A stretch of DNA of 64,000 nt, from assembly GCA_024637035.1 (NCBI GenBank), contig JAGXFW010000026.1, forward strand, positions 62,001 through 126,000. Reading direction: 5' to 3'. The translations under genes and the position numbers were made by a program. The notes under the pieces are model-generated. The model ran no database searches and was not told the origin of the DNA. It saw nothing but the letters and a program-made list of their open reading frames with translations. This document shows, piece after piece, positions 32,257 through 40,724 of this stretch. The stretch is from Actinomycetes bacterium. Lineage in GTDB: Bacteria > Actinomycetota > Thermoleophilia > RBG-16-64-13. How positions within the stretch are numbered: position 1 is the stretch's first letter; each line of letters opens with the position of its first letter.

Positions 32257-33284
32257 GAAGTCCCTGTGGACGGACTGGGTTCGACCGCACCCGGACGCTC
32301 TTGCCAGGCCTCCACGGCCGCCGCCACGTCGATGTCGAATATCTGGACCCGCGCACCCTTCCACTCTGAGATGGCGAACCGATCGCCGGACATGTGGACT
32401 ATGTCCGACGGATAGAGCAACTGGCCGTCGGCGGCACCCATCGAGCCGACCTGCGCCACCTCATTACCATCGAGATCGAGGATATGCACCACCCCGTCCA
32501 GGGCATCGACGACGAAGAGATACCCGTTGGCCAGGGCCATGCCGGCGGGAAGGCCGAAGGAACGATCGACTTCGTTCATGTCGGCGGGAGGTGCCCCGAA
32601 CTGCCACGCCGCGTCACCCGCCTCGTTGACCGCTTTCACCATGAGGTTGTTGCTATCGGAGACGTAGATCAACGCGGTGTCGGGATCGAACACGACACCG
32701 TTGGGGTGATCGTACTGCCCAGGCCCGCGTCCCTGAGACCCCCAACTCGCCAGTTCCGCCAAGTCGGGAAGGTCGAGGATACGGATGCCCCCCTGGGTGG
32801 TCACGAGTAGCCGGGTGCGATCGAAATCGACAGCGAGAGGCTTCCCCTCGATCTGTGCCTCGCGCACGAAGGCACCCGTCTGATCGTAGACGACCAACTT
32901 GTCGGCTTCGCCGTCGGTGACGTACACGTTGCCGGCAACATCGACCGCGAGTCCTGTGGGCGAGAGGAGTTGGCCGGGCTCAGTCCCCGGACCGCCGTAG
33001 CGGCGGACGAACTCGCCCGTCGCCGTCATCTGGACCACATCGGAGCGCCCCTTCTCGGTGACGTACAGAGACTGATCGTGCCAGTCGATGCTGAACGGCT
33101 CAGTGAGCAGTTCGTCCGAGGCTTGGCCCCATCCGTAGATGCTCGTCACGTGCTTCCACCCCTGCGCATCCTGCACAGTCGGCTGCCCGGCGTTCAAGAA
33201 GAAGAGCAGGATAGCCGCCAGGCCGGCCACCACCAACAGCATCAGTACGAGCAACAGCGTGAGTATCGTTCTCCGCCGGTTCAT
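32238..33284 (-). CDS. Membrane-anchored NHL-repeat beta-propeller
   Basis: A 348-residue protein with an N-terminal transmembrane anchor (ILTLLLVLMLLVVAGLAAIL), six or so NHL blades outside (for example QLLSPTGLAVDVAGNVYVTD, GQYDHPNGVVFDPDTALIYV and GQLLYPSDIVHMSGDRFAIS) and a Ser/Thr-rich tail. No heme or catalytic motif. Propellers of this type accompany multiheme cytochrome genes in several anaerobes and may scaffold or bind them; that is inference. The start at 33284 follows GAGAGGTGG. It lies 46 bases downstream of the TPR gene and probably in one operon with it and the O-antigen-ligase-like gene. Confidence 0.8.
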   Translation of the reverse strand: MNRRRTILTLLLVLMLLVVAGLAAILLFFLNAGQPTVQDAQGWKHVTSIYGWGQASDELLTEPFSIDWHDQSLYVTEKGRSDVVQMTATGEFVRRYGGPGTEPGQLLSPTGLAVDVAGNVYVTDGEADKLVVYDQTGAFVREAQIEGKPLAVDFDRTRLLVTTQGGIRILDLPDLAELASWGSQGRGPGQYDHPNGVVFDPDTALIYVSDSNNLMVKAVNEAGDAAWQFGAPPADMNEVDRSFGLPAGMALANGYLFVVDALDGVVHILDLDGNEVAQVGSMGAADGQLLYPSDIVHMSGDRFAISEWKGARVQIFDIDVAAAVEAWQERPGAVEPSPSTGTSTTTSP

Positions 33285-33330
33285 TCCGCATCCACCTCTC
33301 GAGTGTTGGGGGCCTGTAGCCCCACGACCA

Positions 33331-34254
33331 TCACAGCGACTCCAAAGCCGCGCGAGCTTCCTCGTTGTCCGGATCGATCTCGAGGGCCTGGTTGTACGCC
33401 TGCTCGGCCCCAGCCGGGTCGTTCTTTATATCGAGAAGGAAGTCGCCCAGGGCGACCTGCAACCACGCGATGTCGGGAGAGTGCTCGACGGCCAGACGCA
33501 TCAGGGTCTCAGCCTCTTCGGGCCTCCCCTCGGCGAACGCCAGTCGAGCCATGTCGTAATCGGCGGGACCGTATGAGAGGGCGGCGAACTCATCTCTCAA
33601 TTGGGGCTCGTCGGGCAAGTACTGCAACGCGAGGATGAGGTTCTGCCGCGCCGCCTCCTTATCTCCCGTCGCGGCGTTCAGGCGGGCCAGATCGACCTTC
33701 AATTGCGCGTCGGTCGGGGCCAAGGTCGTCGCCCGCGTGAGGTATTCCACCGCGAGTTCCAGATCACCTTGGCGCTGCTCCAGAGAAGCGAGCCGCGAAT
33801 ATGCCTCGATCGACCCCTCCCTGTTGGCCTCTCCTGCCTCAAGGAGGAGTGCTCGAGCCTTGCCCAGGTCTCCCTTGGCTTCGCTCACGAGCCCCTTCAG
33901 CACCAGCGCGTCAATCGCTCCTTCTTCGAGCTGAAGGGTCCGGTCGGCGTAGGAGAGCGCTTCGTCGTAGTCCTCGGCGACCAGGTTGGCCCACCCGGCC
34001 GCGAGCTGAGCCGCGGCGGATTTCGGGCTGTTGCGCGCGTCGGTCTCCGCGACCAGAACGTCCCGCTGGACCGCCGTCTGGGGGGGTTCGTTGGCCCCTC
34101 CGAAGACGAAGTAGACGAGGCCGCCCAGAAGGGCGACGCTCACGACGGCCGCAGCAACGATGCCCGCGATCAGGATCCGCTCCGTTCTTCGCCCGCTTCC
34201 GCTCCTGCCCGGCCCGGGGTCTTTCCCGGTGGTCTTCTCTTGTTCCGCGCTCAT
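33331..34254 (-). CDS. Membrane-anchored tetratricopeptide-repeat protein
   Basis: A 307-residue protein with a short charged cytoplasmic start, one transmembrane helix (ILIAGIVAAAVVSVALLGGLVYFVF) and about six TPR units, for example NLVAEDYDEALSYADRTLQL, GDLELAVEYLTRATTLAPTD and DPAGAEQAYNQALEIDPDN. TPRs mediate protein contacts. In this position (between an O-antigen-ligase-like and an NHL gene, inside a cytochrome island) an assembly role for the secreted cytochromes is plausible but unproven. The ATG at 34254 follows GGAGGAGAGCGCG. Confidence 0.82.
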   Translation of the reverse strand: MSAEQEKTTGKDPGPGRSGSGRRTERILIAGIVAAAVVSVALLGGLVYFVFGGANEPPQTAVQRDVLVAETDARNSPKSAAAQLAAGWANLVAEDYDEALSYADRTLQLEEGAIDALVLKGLVSEAKGDLGKARALLLEAGEANREGSIEAYSRLASLEQRQGDLELAVEYLTRATTLAPTDAQLKVDLARLNAATGDKEAARQNLILALQYLPDEPQLRDEFAALSYGPADYDMARLAFAEGRPEEAETLMRLAVEHSPDIAWLQVALGDFLLDIKNDPAGAEQAYNQALEIDPDNEEARAALESL

Positions 34255-34323
34255 CGCGCTCTCCTCCGTGATGGGTACATTCCTCGAACCTCGACTGCCC
34301 CCATGTCAGGGGCCCTGGTTTGA

Positions 34324-36261
34324 CTACATCTGCAGACCCTGGGCAAGCCGTGCTAGGCCCGGGTCGTCGGGAAAAGCTGCCAATCCCTCCTCGAGGATAC
34401 TCCTCAAGACGGCCTCGTCGACGGCAGGGGCCAGGATCAACACGGCCTTGTAGTACGTCGACGCCACAACCGTAGGGAGGTCGAGCACGGCCCGAACCGC
34501 CTCCTGCGCCTCCGCCGGTCGATCAAGCGAGACGAGGGCTGCCGCCTCCACGAGCAGTGACTGCCGGTCACGAGGGAAGAGCGCCCGCGCCTCGACCGCT
34601 TGTTCGAGTGCAGCCTCATACTCGCCCGTGTCCAACAACGCCGCTGCCAACGACTGGCGGCCGTACGCACTGGATGTATCGACGTCCAAGCCCTCGAAGT
34701 AAAGCCCCACGGCCGCATCCGCGTCCTTATTGTCCGCCAGGAGCGACCGGGCGGCCTGGAAATACGGCTCGGAGTAGAAGGCGAGCCCCCTCGCCGCCGC
34801 GGCGGCCCGGTAGCCGTCTCTCGTCACGTTGGCCTGCAAGTAGTGGCGATCCGCGGATACGAGCCTGGCGCCGATCGCGCACGAGGCCACGAACGCCACC
34901 GCGAGAGCCGCGACCGCGACGTACCTCATCCATGGAGCCAGTCGAGCCGGGGCGTGTTCGGGGCCAGACGCGCGGCTTGGAGGTCCGGCGCAGACCCCCA
35001 ACAACAGGAACAGCAGGGGGGTGAGCAGCACGTGCTGGGGGTTGAAAGCGAGGGCGATTCCGAGTGCGACGCACGCCGCCAAGGCCGCCACTGAAGCCGG
35101 TTCCGAGGCCGCGACCCCGCCGAGAGCCCGGCGCAACGAGAGCACCCCGAGAGCGGCGAAGCTGAGGAACCCCCCGATGCCCATGGTCGCGAGGAGTTCG
35201 AGGGGGAGCGAATGAGCGTCGATCGCCCAGTCCTCAGGCTGGATGGCGAGCATCCCGTCTGTGACATAGAGCTGCCAGATGCGACCGAAGCCTCCCGGAC
35301 CCCACCCGAGCAGAGGTCGATCGAGTGCGCCCCTGAGCGCGACCTCGTAGAGGCCGAACCTGTAGGCGAGCGAACCCTGCGAGGCGAGGTCGCTCGAGAA
35401 GAGCCGGCCGAGGACCGCGGCAGCCCCCGAGGCCCAGGCTCCGGCCACCACCGCGAGGACCACGAGGAACGAGACCGCCGCCATCATGCGACGCCCGACT
35501 CGCACCCGGTGACGAGCGACGAGAAGGACGATCACCAGAAGGCACGCGACCCCACCCGCAAGCCACGCCCCTCTCGAGAACGTGACCACCAAGGCCGCCA
35601 ACGTGAGCACGAACGCCAGTCCCGCTGCGGCGCGCCCGTACAATGACGAGCGGCCGAGAAGAAGGCCGAGGGCGGCGGGCGCGGCCGCGGCCAGGTAGGC
35701 TCCAGCGTGGTTGGGGTTGCCCAACGTGGCTTGAGGACGCCCGGTGGATGGCGCGCCGAGTGCGCGCATCACCGGCGCGAAGTCCACGCTCTGCAACAGC
35801 ACGAGGACAGCGAGCAGGCTCCCCGCCACGGCGAGCACCTGGACGATCACCAGCGGTGTCATGGCCGGTGTACGGCGGCCGCTGACGAATAGAAGCGTCG
35901 CCGCGCCGAACACAGCGAGCCCGATGCCGTGATTGTAGGCGCCCGCCAGCGAAGCCAAGGGTGCGGCCGATGCAAGTGTGGAAGCCGTCGCGATGCCCAG
36001 AAAAGCCAGAGCGACCAGATCGAGGAGGTCGGGAGACCGTACCGCCCTGCCCCGCCTCTGGGCCGCGACGCCAAGCGCCAGCCCGAGAGAGAGAGGCGCC
36101 ACAGCGGCGGCCTTTAGGATGAAGTGCGAAGCCCAGACGCCCTTCCAGCTGAGAAAGGGCACCAGGCCGACCAGCAACCCCACGCATATGAGAGCGACGC
36201 TCGCGCCACCCTGCCGTAGCCTCAGGGCTCCGTCGAGGCCCCGGCTAGTGCTGCTCTTCAC
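34324..36261 (-). CDS. Polytopic O-antigen ligase/Wzy-like membrane protein with C-terminal TPRs (copy 1)
   Basis: A 645-residue protein with about 11-12 transmembrane helices in the first 450 residues and a soluble TPR-like tail (YGRQSLAAALLDTGEYEAAL, then LVSLDRPAEAQEAVRAVLD). The central outside loop contains TLGNPNHAGAYLA and the ligase-type motif RPLLGWGPGGFGR, where Arg and Gly are conserved in the O-antigen ligase (Wzy_C) family, and FSRGAWLAG. Such enzymes join lipid-linked glycans to acceptors; some O-glycosylate secreted proteins. The GTG at 36261 follows GGAG at 9 bases. It leads an operon with the TPR and NHL genes. A second copy is at 38621. Confidence 0.82.
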   Translation of the reverse strand: MKSSTSRGLDGALRLRQGGASVALICVGLLVGLVPFLSWKGVWASHFILKAAAVAPLSLGLALGVAAQRRGRAVRSPDLLDLVALAFLGIATASTLASAAPLASLAGAYNHGIGLAVFGAATLLFVSGRRTPAMTPLVIVQVLAVAGSLLAVLVLLQSVDFAPVMRALGAPSTGRPQATLGNPNHAGAYLAAAAPAALGLLLGRSSLYGRAAAGLAFVLTLAALVVTFSRGAWLAGGVACLLVIVLLVARHRVRVGRRMMAAVSFLVVLAVVAGAWASGAAAVLGRLFSSDLASQGSLAYRFGLYEVALRGALDRPLLGWGPGGFGRIWQLYVTDGMLAIQPEDWAIDAHSLPLELLATMGIGGFLSFAALGVLSLRRALGGVAASEPASVAALAACVALGIALAFNPQHVLLTPLLFLLLGVCAGPPSRASGPEHAPARLAPWMRYVAVAALAVAFVASCAIGARLVSADRHYLQANVTRDGYRAAAAARGLAFYSEPYFQAARSLLADNKDADAAVGLYFEGLDVDTSSAYGRQSLAAALLDTGEYEAALEQAVEARALFPRDRQSLLVEAAALVSLDRPAEAQEAVRAVLDLPTVVASTYYKAVLILAPAVDEAVLRSILEEGLAAFPDDPGLARLAQGLQM

Positions 36262-36370
36262 AAGCTATTACTCCGTTGATGTAATCAAAAAACGCTGGGG
36301 TAGTGTACAATGCGGCCGACCTGACGCCAACCCCGCGGAAGTCATTCGTGAAATCGAGCACAGGGCTAGG

Positions 36371-37375
36371 ATGATCGCACCAGTGTCCGGACGTTCGGCG
36401 GCATTTCGACGATGGATCTCATTCCTCCTTGGTCACAAGTGGGTCATCGCCGGCGTGCTCCTGGTCGCTGCCCTCGGATTCGAAGCTCTGTTCGCGGTCA
36501 CGGTGGTCTCGAACACAGCGTGCACGGTCTGTCACACATCAGGGCAGGCGGAGCGGCGCCAAGAAGGCTCGAGCCACGCGGACCTCGGATGCACGTCCTG
36601 CCATAGACAGGATGGCGCCCTCGGGCTCGCCGCCCTCAACGTACGGGCGGCCGGGAACCTCGGCACCGCACTTCTCCCCGGTGTCGGCGCGCCGCCCGAA
36701 CGGCTTGAATACGTGCCTTCCCGGTGCGTCGCCTGCCACGAAGAGGCGCTCATCTCCACCGTCACATCCGGGGACATCAAGATGAGTCACGCTGCGCCGC
36801 TGCGCGAAGGCTGGTCGTGCGCCGTCTGCCACATCCGAGCCGGTCACCCCGACGACGAGGCAGCCAAGATCGACCTGCACTCCCGTTGCGCGGAGTGCCA
36901 CACAACGGACATCGCCTCCCGCGATTGCCTGCTGTGCCACGTGGCACCGGATCCAACGGTCTCCTCCGCCGACCCTTCGCATCAAGCGGGATGGGACGCC
37001 ACTCACGGAGCCGGAGACCTGGTCACCTGCTCGTTGTGCCATCAACCCTCCTATTGCCGGGAGTGCCACGACGTCGATCTGCCCCATCGCACCAGCAGCT
37101 TCATATTCGGCCATGGAAGCGAAGCGCGCGACCCCAGTGCCTGCACCGATCTATGCCACTCGCAGAAGTCCTGCGATGCCTGCCATCAGATCCCGATGCC
37201 ACACCCCTCCGAGTACCTGCCCGCACACAAAGATGAGGCCATCCAGTTCGGACCCGAGGTCTGCTCGGGTTGTCATCTCGAGATCGGCTGCATCGCGTGC
37301 CACGTACGGCATATCCACCCAGGCATCCCTGACTCCCTGCGGCAAGAGCTCTCGACCTCTGGCGGAGGCGACTAG
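36371..37375 (+). CDS. Membrane-anchored dodecaheme cytochrome c (1)
   Basis: A 334-residue protein with an uncleaved N-terminal anchor (HKWVIAGVLLVAALGFEALFA) reminiscent of NapC/NirT quinol dehydrogenases. Twelve candidate heme sites follow: eleven CXXCH (CTVCH, CTSCH, CVACH, CAVCH, CAECH, CLLCH, CSLCH, CRECH, CDACH, CSGCH, CIACH) and one CX3CH (CTDLCH). One heme per about 25 residues indicates a wire-like cytochrome. It is three bases upstream of another such gene, and the pair probably moves electrons from the quinone pool outward. The ATG at 36371 has only AGGG upstream, so the start is moderately sure. A TACAAT box at 36306 may be its -10. Confidence 0.86.
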   Translation: MIAPVSGRSAAFRRWISFLLGHKWVIAGVLLVAALGFEALFAVTVVSNTACTVCHTSGQAERRQEGSSHADLGCTSCHRQDGALGLAALNVRAAGNLGTALLPGVGAPPERLEYVPSRCVACHEEALISTVTSGDIKMSHAAPLREGWSCAVCHIRAGHPDDEAAKIDLHSRCAECHTTDIASRDCLLCHVAPDPTVSSADPSHQAGWDATHGAGDLVTCSLCHQPSYCRECHDVDLPHRTSSFIFGHGSEARDPSACTDLCHSQKSCDACHQIPMPHPSEYLPAHKDEAIQFGPEVCSGCHLEIGCIACHVRHIHPGIPDSLRQELSTSGGGD

Positions 37376-37378
37376 ACC

Positions 37379-38560
37379 ATGTTCGACAGGTTGACCTCCG
37401 AACTATCGAGGGTGGTGCAGGACCCGACGAGCGACCCGCGGTTGCTCGTGATCGTTGCCGCCATCGCCCTGCTCCTCTTTCTGGTCTTCGTGGTCGTGGT
37501 CTTCCTGCTCCTCCCCCAGAGGACCGACGATGAAGACGGTGAGGGGGCAGACGATGCTTCCCGGGACGAGGAGGCGGACGCCGCTCCCCTCGGGGAGGAA
37601 CCCGGCGATACGCCCCACGGCGCCGAGTTGTTTGAGCCGTCCGAGCCGTCCGAGCCGTCCGAGCCGAGCGACGCCGGGCGTGCTCGAGGTGTGCTCGGCA
37701 TGGTGATGATCCTTGCGCTGCTGGCGTTGATACTGGGTGCCGCTGGGTATGCCGACCACGCCGTGCAACGGGACGAGTTCTGCGTGCGCTGCCACGCGCT
37801 GGAGCCCGCCGTCGCCAGCGCCGAAGCTACGCCGCACAACGTGGCGCCCTGCCTTGCATGTCATCGCTCTCCGGGCGTGTTCGGCGCACTCGATCTGCGC
37901 ATCCGCATGGTCAGCGATCTGATGGCCAACCCCACCACGGTGAGCATAGACAAGCCGGCCGTGGTGACCGATGACGGCTGCAGGGATTGTCACCGGAAGG
38001 ACATCCAGGACACCCTGACAGTGGGGGTCGTCCGGGTGAGGCACAGCGACTACCGGAAGAAGGTGGCCTGCGCCGCATGCCACGGGCCGGTGGGCCATTC
38101 CGCCGAACCGACCGCCCCACGCCCAGCACTTCGAATGGCGGTGTGCATGACCTGCCATGACGGGGACCAGGCTCCCAGGGAGTGCAGCCTCTGTCATCTG
38201 AGCGACGTGGCGTTCACGAACGCCGCGGTCACGTTCGGCAAGATCGACCTACCCCCTCCCACCACGTGCCGCGGCTGCCACGACATCGCGCCGTGCACCG
38301 CCTGTCACGGCGTAGAGATGCCTCATCCGGAAGGCTGGAGCGATCCGAAGGTGCACGCGAAGCTGGGCGCCTTCGATGGATCGAAGACGTGCGACCTGTG
38401 CCACGAGGCGGGTTGCTCTCCGTGCCACAGCCAAGCGCTGCACACCAACCATGGGAGTGATTGGAAGACCGTGCACGCGACCGTGAAGACATCCGCCGGC
38501 TGCCTGGGTTGCCACGACGAAGCCAAGGTGGGCTCCGACATGTGCAAGCTCTGCCATTGA
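37379..38560 (+). CDS. Membrane-anchored dodecaheme cytochrome c (2)
   Basis: A 393-residue protein with two transmembrane helices (residues about 23-46 and 104-124) separated by an acidic, low-complexity cytoplasmic loop that includes a PSEP tandem repeat (EPSEPSEPSEPSD). The rest is outside and holds twelve CXXCH motifs (CVRCH, CLACH, CRDCH, CAACH, CMTCH, CSLCH, CRGCH, CTACH, CDLCH, CSPCH, CLGCH, CKLCH). The order and spacing resemble the upstream gene, suggesting duplication. The ATG lies three bases after the upstream stop with GGAGG inside that gene, so translation is coupled. The last heme is at the very C-terminus. Confidence 0.87.
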   Translation: MFDRLTSELSRVVQDPTSDPRLLVIVAAIALLLFLVFVVVVFLLLPQRTDDEDGEGADDASRDEEADAAPLGEEPGDTPHGAELFEPSEPSEPSEPSDAGRARGVLGMVMILALLALILGAAGYADHAVQRDEFCVRCHALEPAVASAEATPHNVAPCLACHRSPGVFGALDLRIRMVSDLMANPTTVSIDKPAVVTDDGCRDCHRKDIQDTLTVGVVRVRHSDYRKKVACAACHGPVGHSAEPTAPRPALRMAVCMTCHDGDQAPRECSLCHLSDVAFTNAAVTFGKIDLPPPTTCRGCHDIAPCTACHGVEMPHPEGWSDPKVHAKLGAFDGSKTCDLCHEAGCSPCHSQALHTNHGSDWKTVHATVKTSAGCLGCHDEAKVGSDMCKLCH

Positions 38561-38620
38561 GCTTCATGACTCATTGAGCCTCATGGCGAAGGCGGATCTC
38601 GCGGCGGGGACGTCCGCCCG

Positions 38621-40603
38621 GTGACCCCGGCTCGACTCTCGCGGCTTCTCGCCCTCGAGCTTGCCCTCGCCCTGCCGATCCTCGTGATGATCCGGGCGGA
38701 CGGCGTCTTCGAAGAAGCCACGCTCGTACCCAAGTTGCTGGTGTTCCGTGTGGCGGCCGCCTTCCTTCTCGCGACGCTGGGGGCGCTCTTCCTCACTGGA
38801 AACATGCCGTGGCGTGCTCGGGCACCGATCCTCCTCGCGGCAGCCTTCCTGGCATGGGCGCTCTTCGCGTCGCTGCTGAGCCAGAGCCCCTGGATCTCGC
38901 TCCTAGGCGAGGAACACCGGTTCGAGGGTTGGCTCGGGTACGTGGGATATCTCGCGTTCTGGCTCGCCGGAAGGCGCTTCGACGATTCCATCGTGACCCG
39001 TCGCTGGATGTGGACGGGCCTTGCCGTGCTCGCGGCGGTCTCCACGGTCGCTCTGCTCCAGCAGTTCGACCTCGGCTCAGGCCTGCTCTCGTCGTTCCCC
39101 TCGTTGCGAAGCCCCGGTACCGTGGGGAACCCGATCTACCTGGGGATGCTCGCCGCTCTCACCGCCCCGATCCTGTTCTCCCGCCTTCTCTCCGAGGATG
39201 CTCGCTCTCTCACCTGGTTCACCGCGCTCACCGCCGCCCTCGTGCTCGCCTCCGCCTACTTCAGCTATTCCCGAGGAGCGTGGATCGCGATCCCCGTCGG
39301 GTTGCTGGTGACTCTGGGGCTCGAGCGAGCCCGCCTCAGACGCCGGTGGCCGGTCGTCGGTGTGGTCCTCGCCGCCGCGATCCTGGTGATCGTGGGTGTG
39401 GGAGCCGCTCGGGACCCGGAGGCGGGCGGAGATGCGCCGCTCGACGCCGCGGGCAGGATCGAAGAGATAGCGACAGGGGGCGGGACGGTCGGTATGCGCG
39501 TCGAGATGTACAAGGGCGCGCTCACCCTGATCTCCGAGAGACCTCTGCAAGGTCGCGGGTTCGGCACCTACACCGAGCAGGGCGCGCGGGTCCGCACCGA
39601 GCGCATGGTAGAGATCGAGGGCTATCAGGCGTATCCGGACCGGCCTCACGATTCCCTGCTCTACGTCGCGTATGCGACCGGCCTTCCCGGCCTCGCCCTG
39701 CTCGCCGCGCTCCTCCTGGCCGGCTTCGGCGGGGCCCTCCGGGCTTGGAAGGAGTCGACGGGACCGCGCAGAGCCCTGATCGCCGGGGCGATCGGGGGAG
39801 CCGGCGCCTACTACCTCGTCGAGTTGACGGCTTTCTCCGTACTCGCCGTCACCCCGGCGTTCTGGGCCGTCCTGGGCTGGGCGAGCGCGGCGAGCACACC
39901 AGCGAGAGGCGAGGGGGACGGCACGACGTCGGTGAGACCGAGCACGAAGCCCGCACGCGTCGCGGGCGTGATCCTGGTGACGCTGGCTGTCGCGACGGGC
40001 GTGTTCGGGTCCTGGCAGGCGGTCAGGGTCGCACTGGCGGACGCCTACTACAAGCAGAACGCCGAGACTCCCCTCGACCTGCAGACGTTCGAGACCATGC
40101 TCGACAGATCGGACGCGATCGTGGGGCTGTGGCCGTACGGCTCCTCGTACTGGAATCAGCGGCTCCTCCTGCTTGAGGAGGTCGCCGCGCAGACCGGGGA
40201 CGAGAGCTACCTGGCAAAGGCCGAAGCGGCAGCCGATGTCGCATTGGCGCGGCTACCGGGCGACCCCACGCTCTCGGTCACCTACGCGGACATCCTTCTG
40301 CGACGGGGTCGGTTCCACGAGGCGATCGCCTTCCTTGAAGGCTACGTCGAGGCCGACCGCTACCAGGCCGACGCCTATTTCAACCTGGGGCTCGCTCACC
40401 TCTCGGCGGGGGATGCGGAGAGCGCGGTCGCGCCTCTGGAGACCGCCGTCCGCGTCAATCCGAGTGACGCCGAAGCCTACTACTACCTCTCGCGCGCCTT
40501 GGAAGGCCTGGGGCGCCGGCCTGAAGCGGAGGCGGCGCTCCGCACCGCGCGCGGACTGGATCCCGATCTGATCTTGCGCCTGGAAAGAGCTGACTCCCAG
40601 TAG
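38621..40603 (+). CDS. Polytopic O-antigen ligase/Wzy-like membrane protein with C-terminal TPRs (copy 2)
   Basis: A 660-residue protein with about 12 membrane helices, the outside motif GTVGNPIYLGMLAAL, YFSYSRGAWIA, a ligase-type RPLQGRGFGTY and RPHDSLLYVAYATGLPGL, then C-terminal TPRs (ALARLPGDPTLSVTYADILL, DAYFNLGLAHLSAGDAESAV and AYYYLSRALEGLGRRPEAEA). It has the same architecture as the gene at 34324-36261 though the sequences are well diverged. The GTG at 38621 has a poor ribosome site. It continues the operon of the two dodecaheme cytochromes on the plus strand, so the two copies flank them. Candidate function: glycosyl transfer to a secreted cytochrome or a surface polysaccharide. Confidence 0.8.
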   Translation: MTPARLSRLLALELALALPILVMIRADGVFEEATLVPKLLVFRVAAAFLLATLGALFLTGNMPWRARAPILLAAAFLAWALFASLLSQSPWISLLGEEHRFEGWLGYVGYLAFWLAGRRFDDSIVTRRWMWTGLAVLAAVSTVALLQQFDLGSGLLSSFPSLRSPGTVGNPIYLGMLAALTAPILFSRLLSEDARSLTWFTALTAALVLASAYFSYSRGAWIAIPVGLLVTLGLERARLRRRWPVVGVVLAAAILVIVGVGAARDPEAGGDAPLDAAGRIEEIATGGGTVGMRVEMYKGALTLISERPLQGRGFGTYTEQGARVRTERMVEIEGYQAYPDRPHDSLLYVAYATGLPGLALLAALLLAGFGGALRAWKESTGPRRALIAGAIGGAGAYYLVELTAFSVLAVTPAFWAVLGWASAASTPARGEGDGTTSVRPSTKPARVAGVILVTLAVATGVFGSWQAVRVALADAYYKQNAETPLDLQTFETMLDRSDAIVGLWPYGSSYWNQRLLLLEEVAAQTGDESYLAKAEAAADVALARLPGDPTLSVTYADILLRRGRFHEAIAFLEGYVEADRYQADAYFNLGLAHLSAGDAESAVAPLETAVRVNPSDAEAYYYLSRALEGLGRRPEAEAALRTARGLDPDLILRLERADSQ

Positions 40604-40643
40604 GAGCGCGGCTGCGCCCGACCCGACCACGAGCGCGACGACT

Positions 40644-40667
40644 AGCTTGTGCCTCAATCCACAAGCT
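40644..40667. promoter_or_regulatory. Operator GCTTGTG-N8-CACAAGC before heptaheme cytochrome B
   Basis: AGCTTGTG (40644-40651) and CACAAGCT (40660-40667), perfect 8-base arms with an 8-base spacer, centred 69 bases before the start codon. It is the same element as at 32005-32026, pointing to one Crp/Fnr-type regulator for both paralogs. Confidence 0.7.
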
Positions 40668-40724
40668 GATAGTGTCTGTGTTGGATTGATTCGTGCGAAG
40701 CATTCCAACTCGGGAACCAACACA

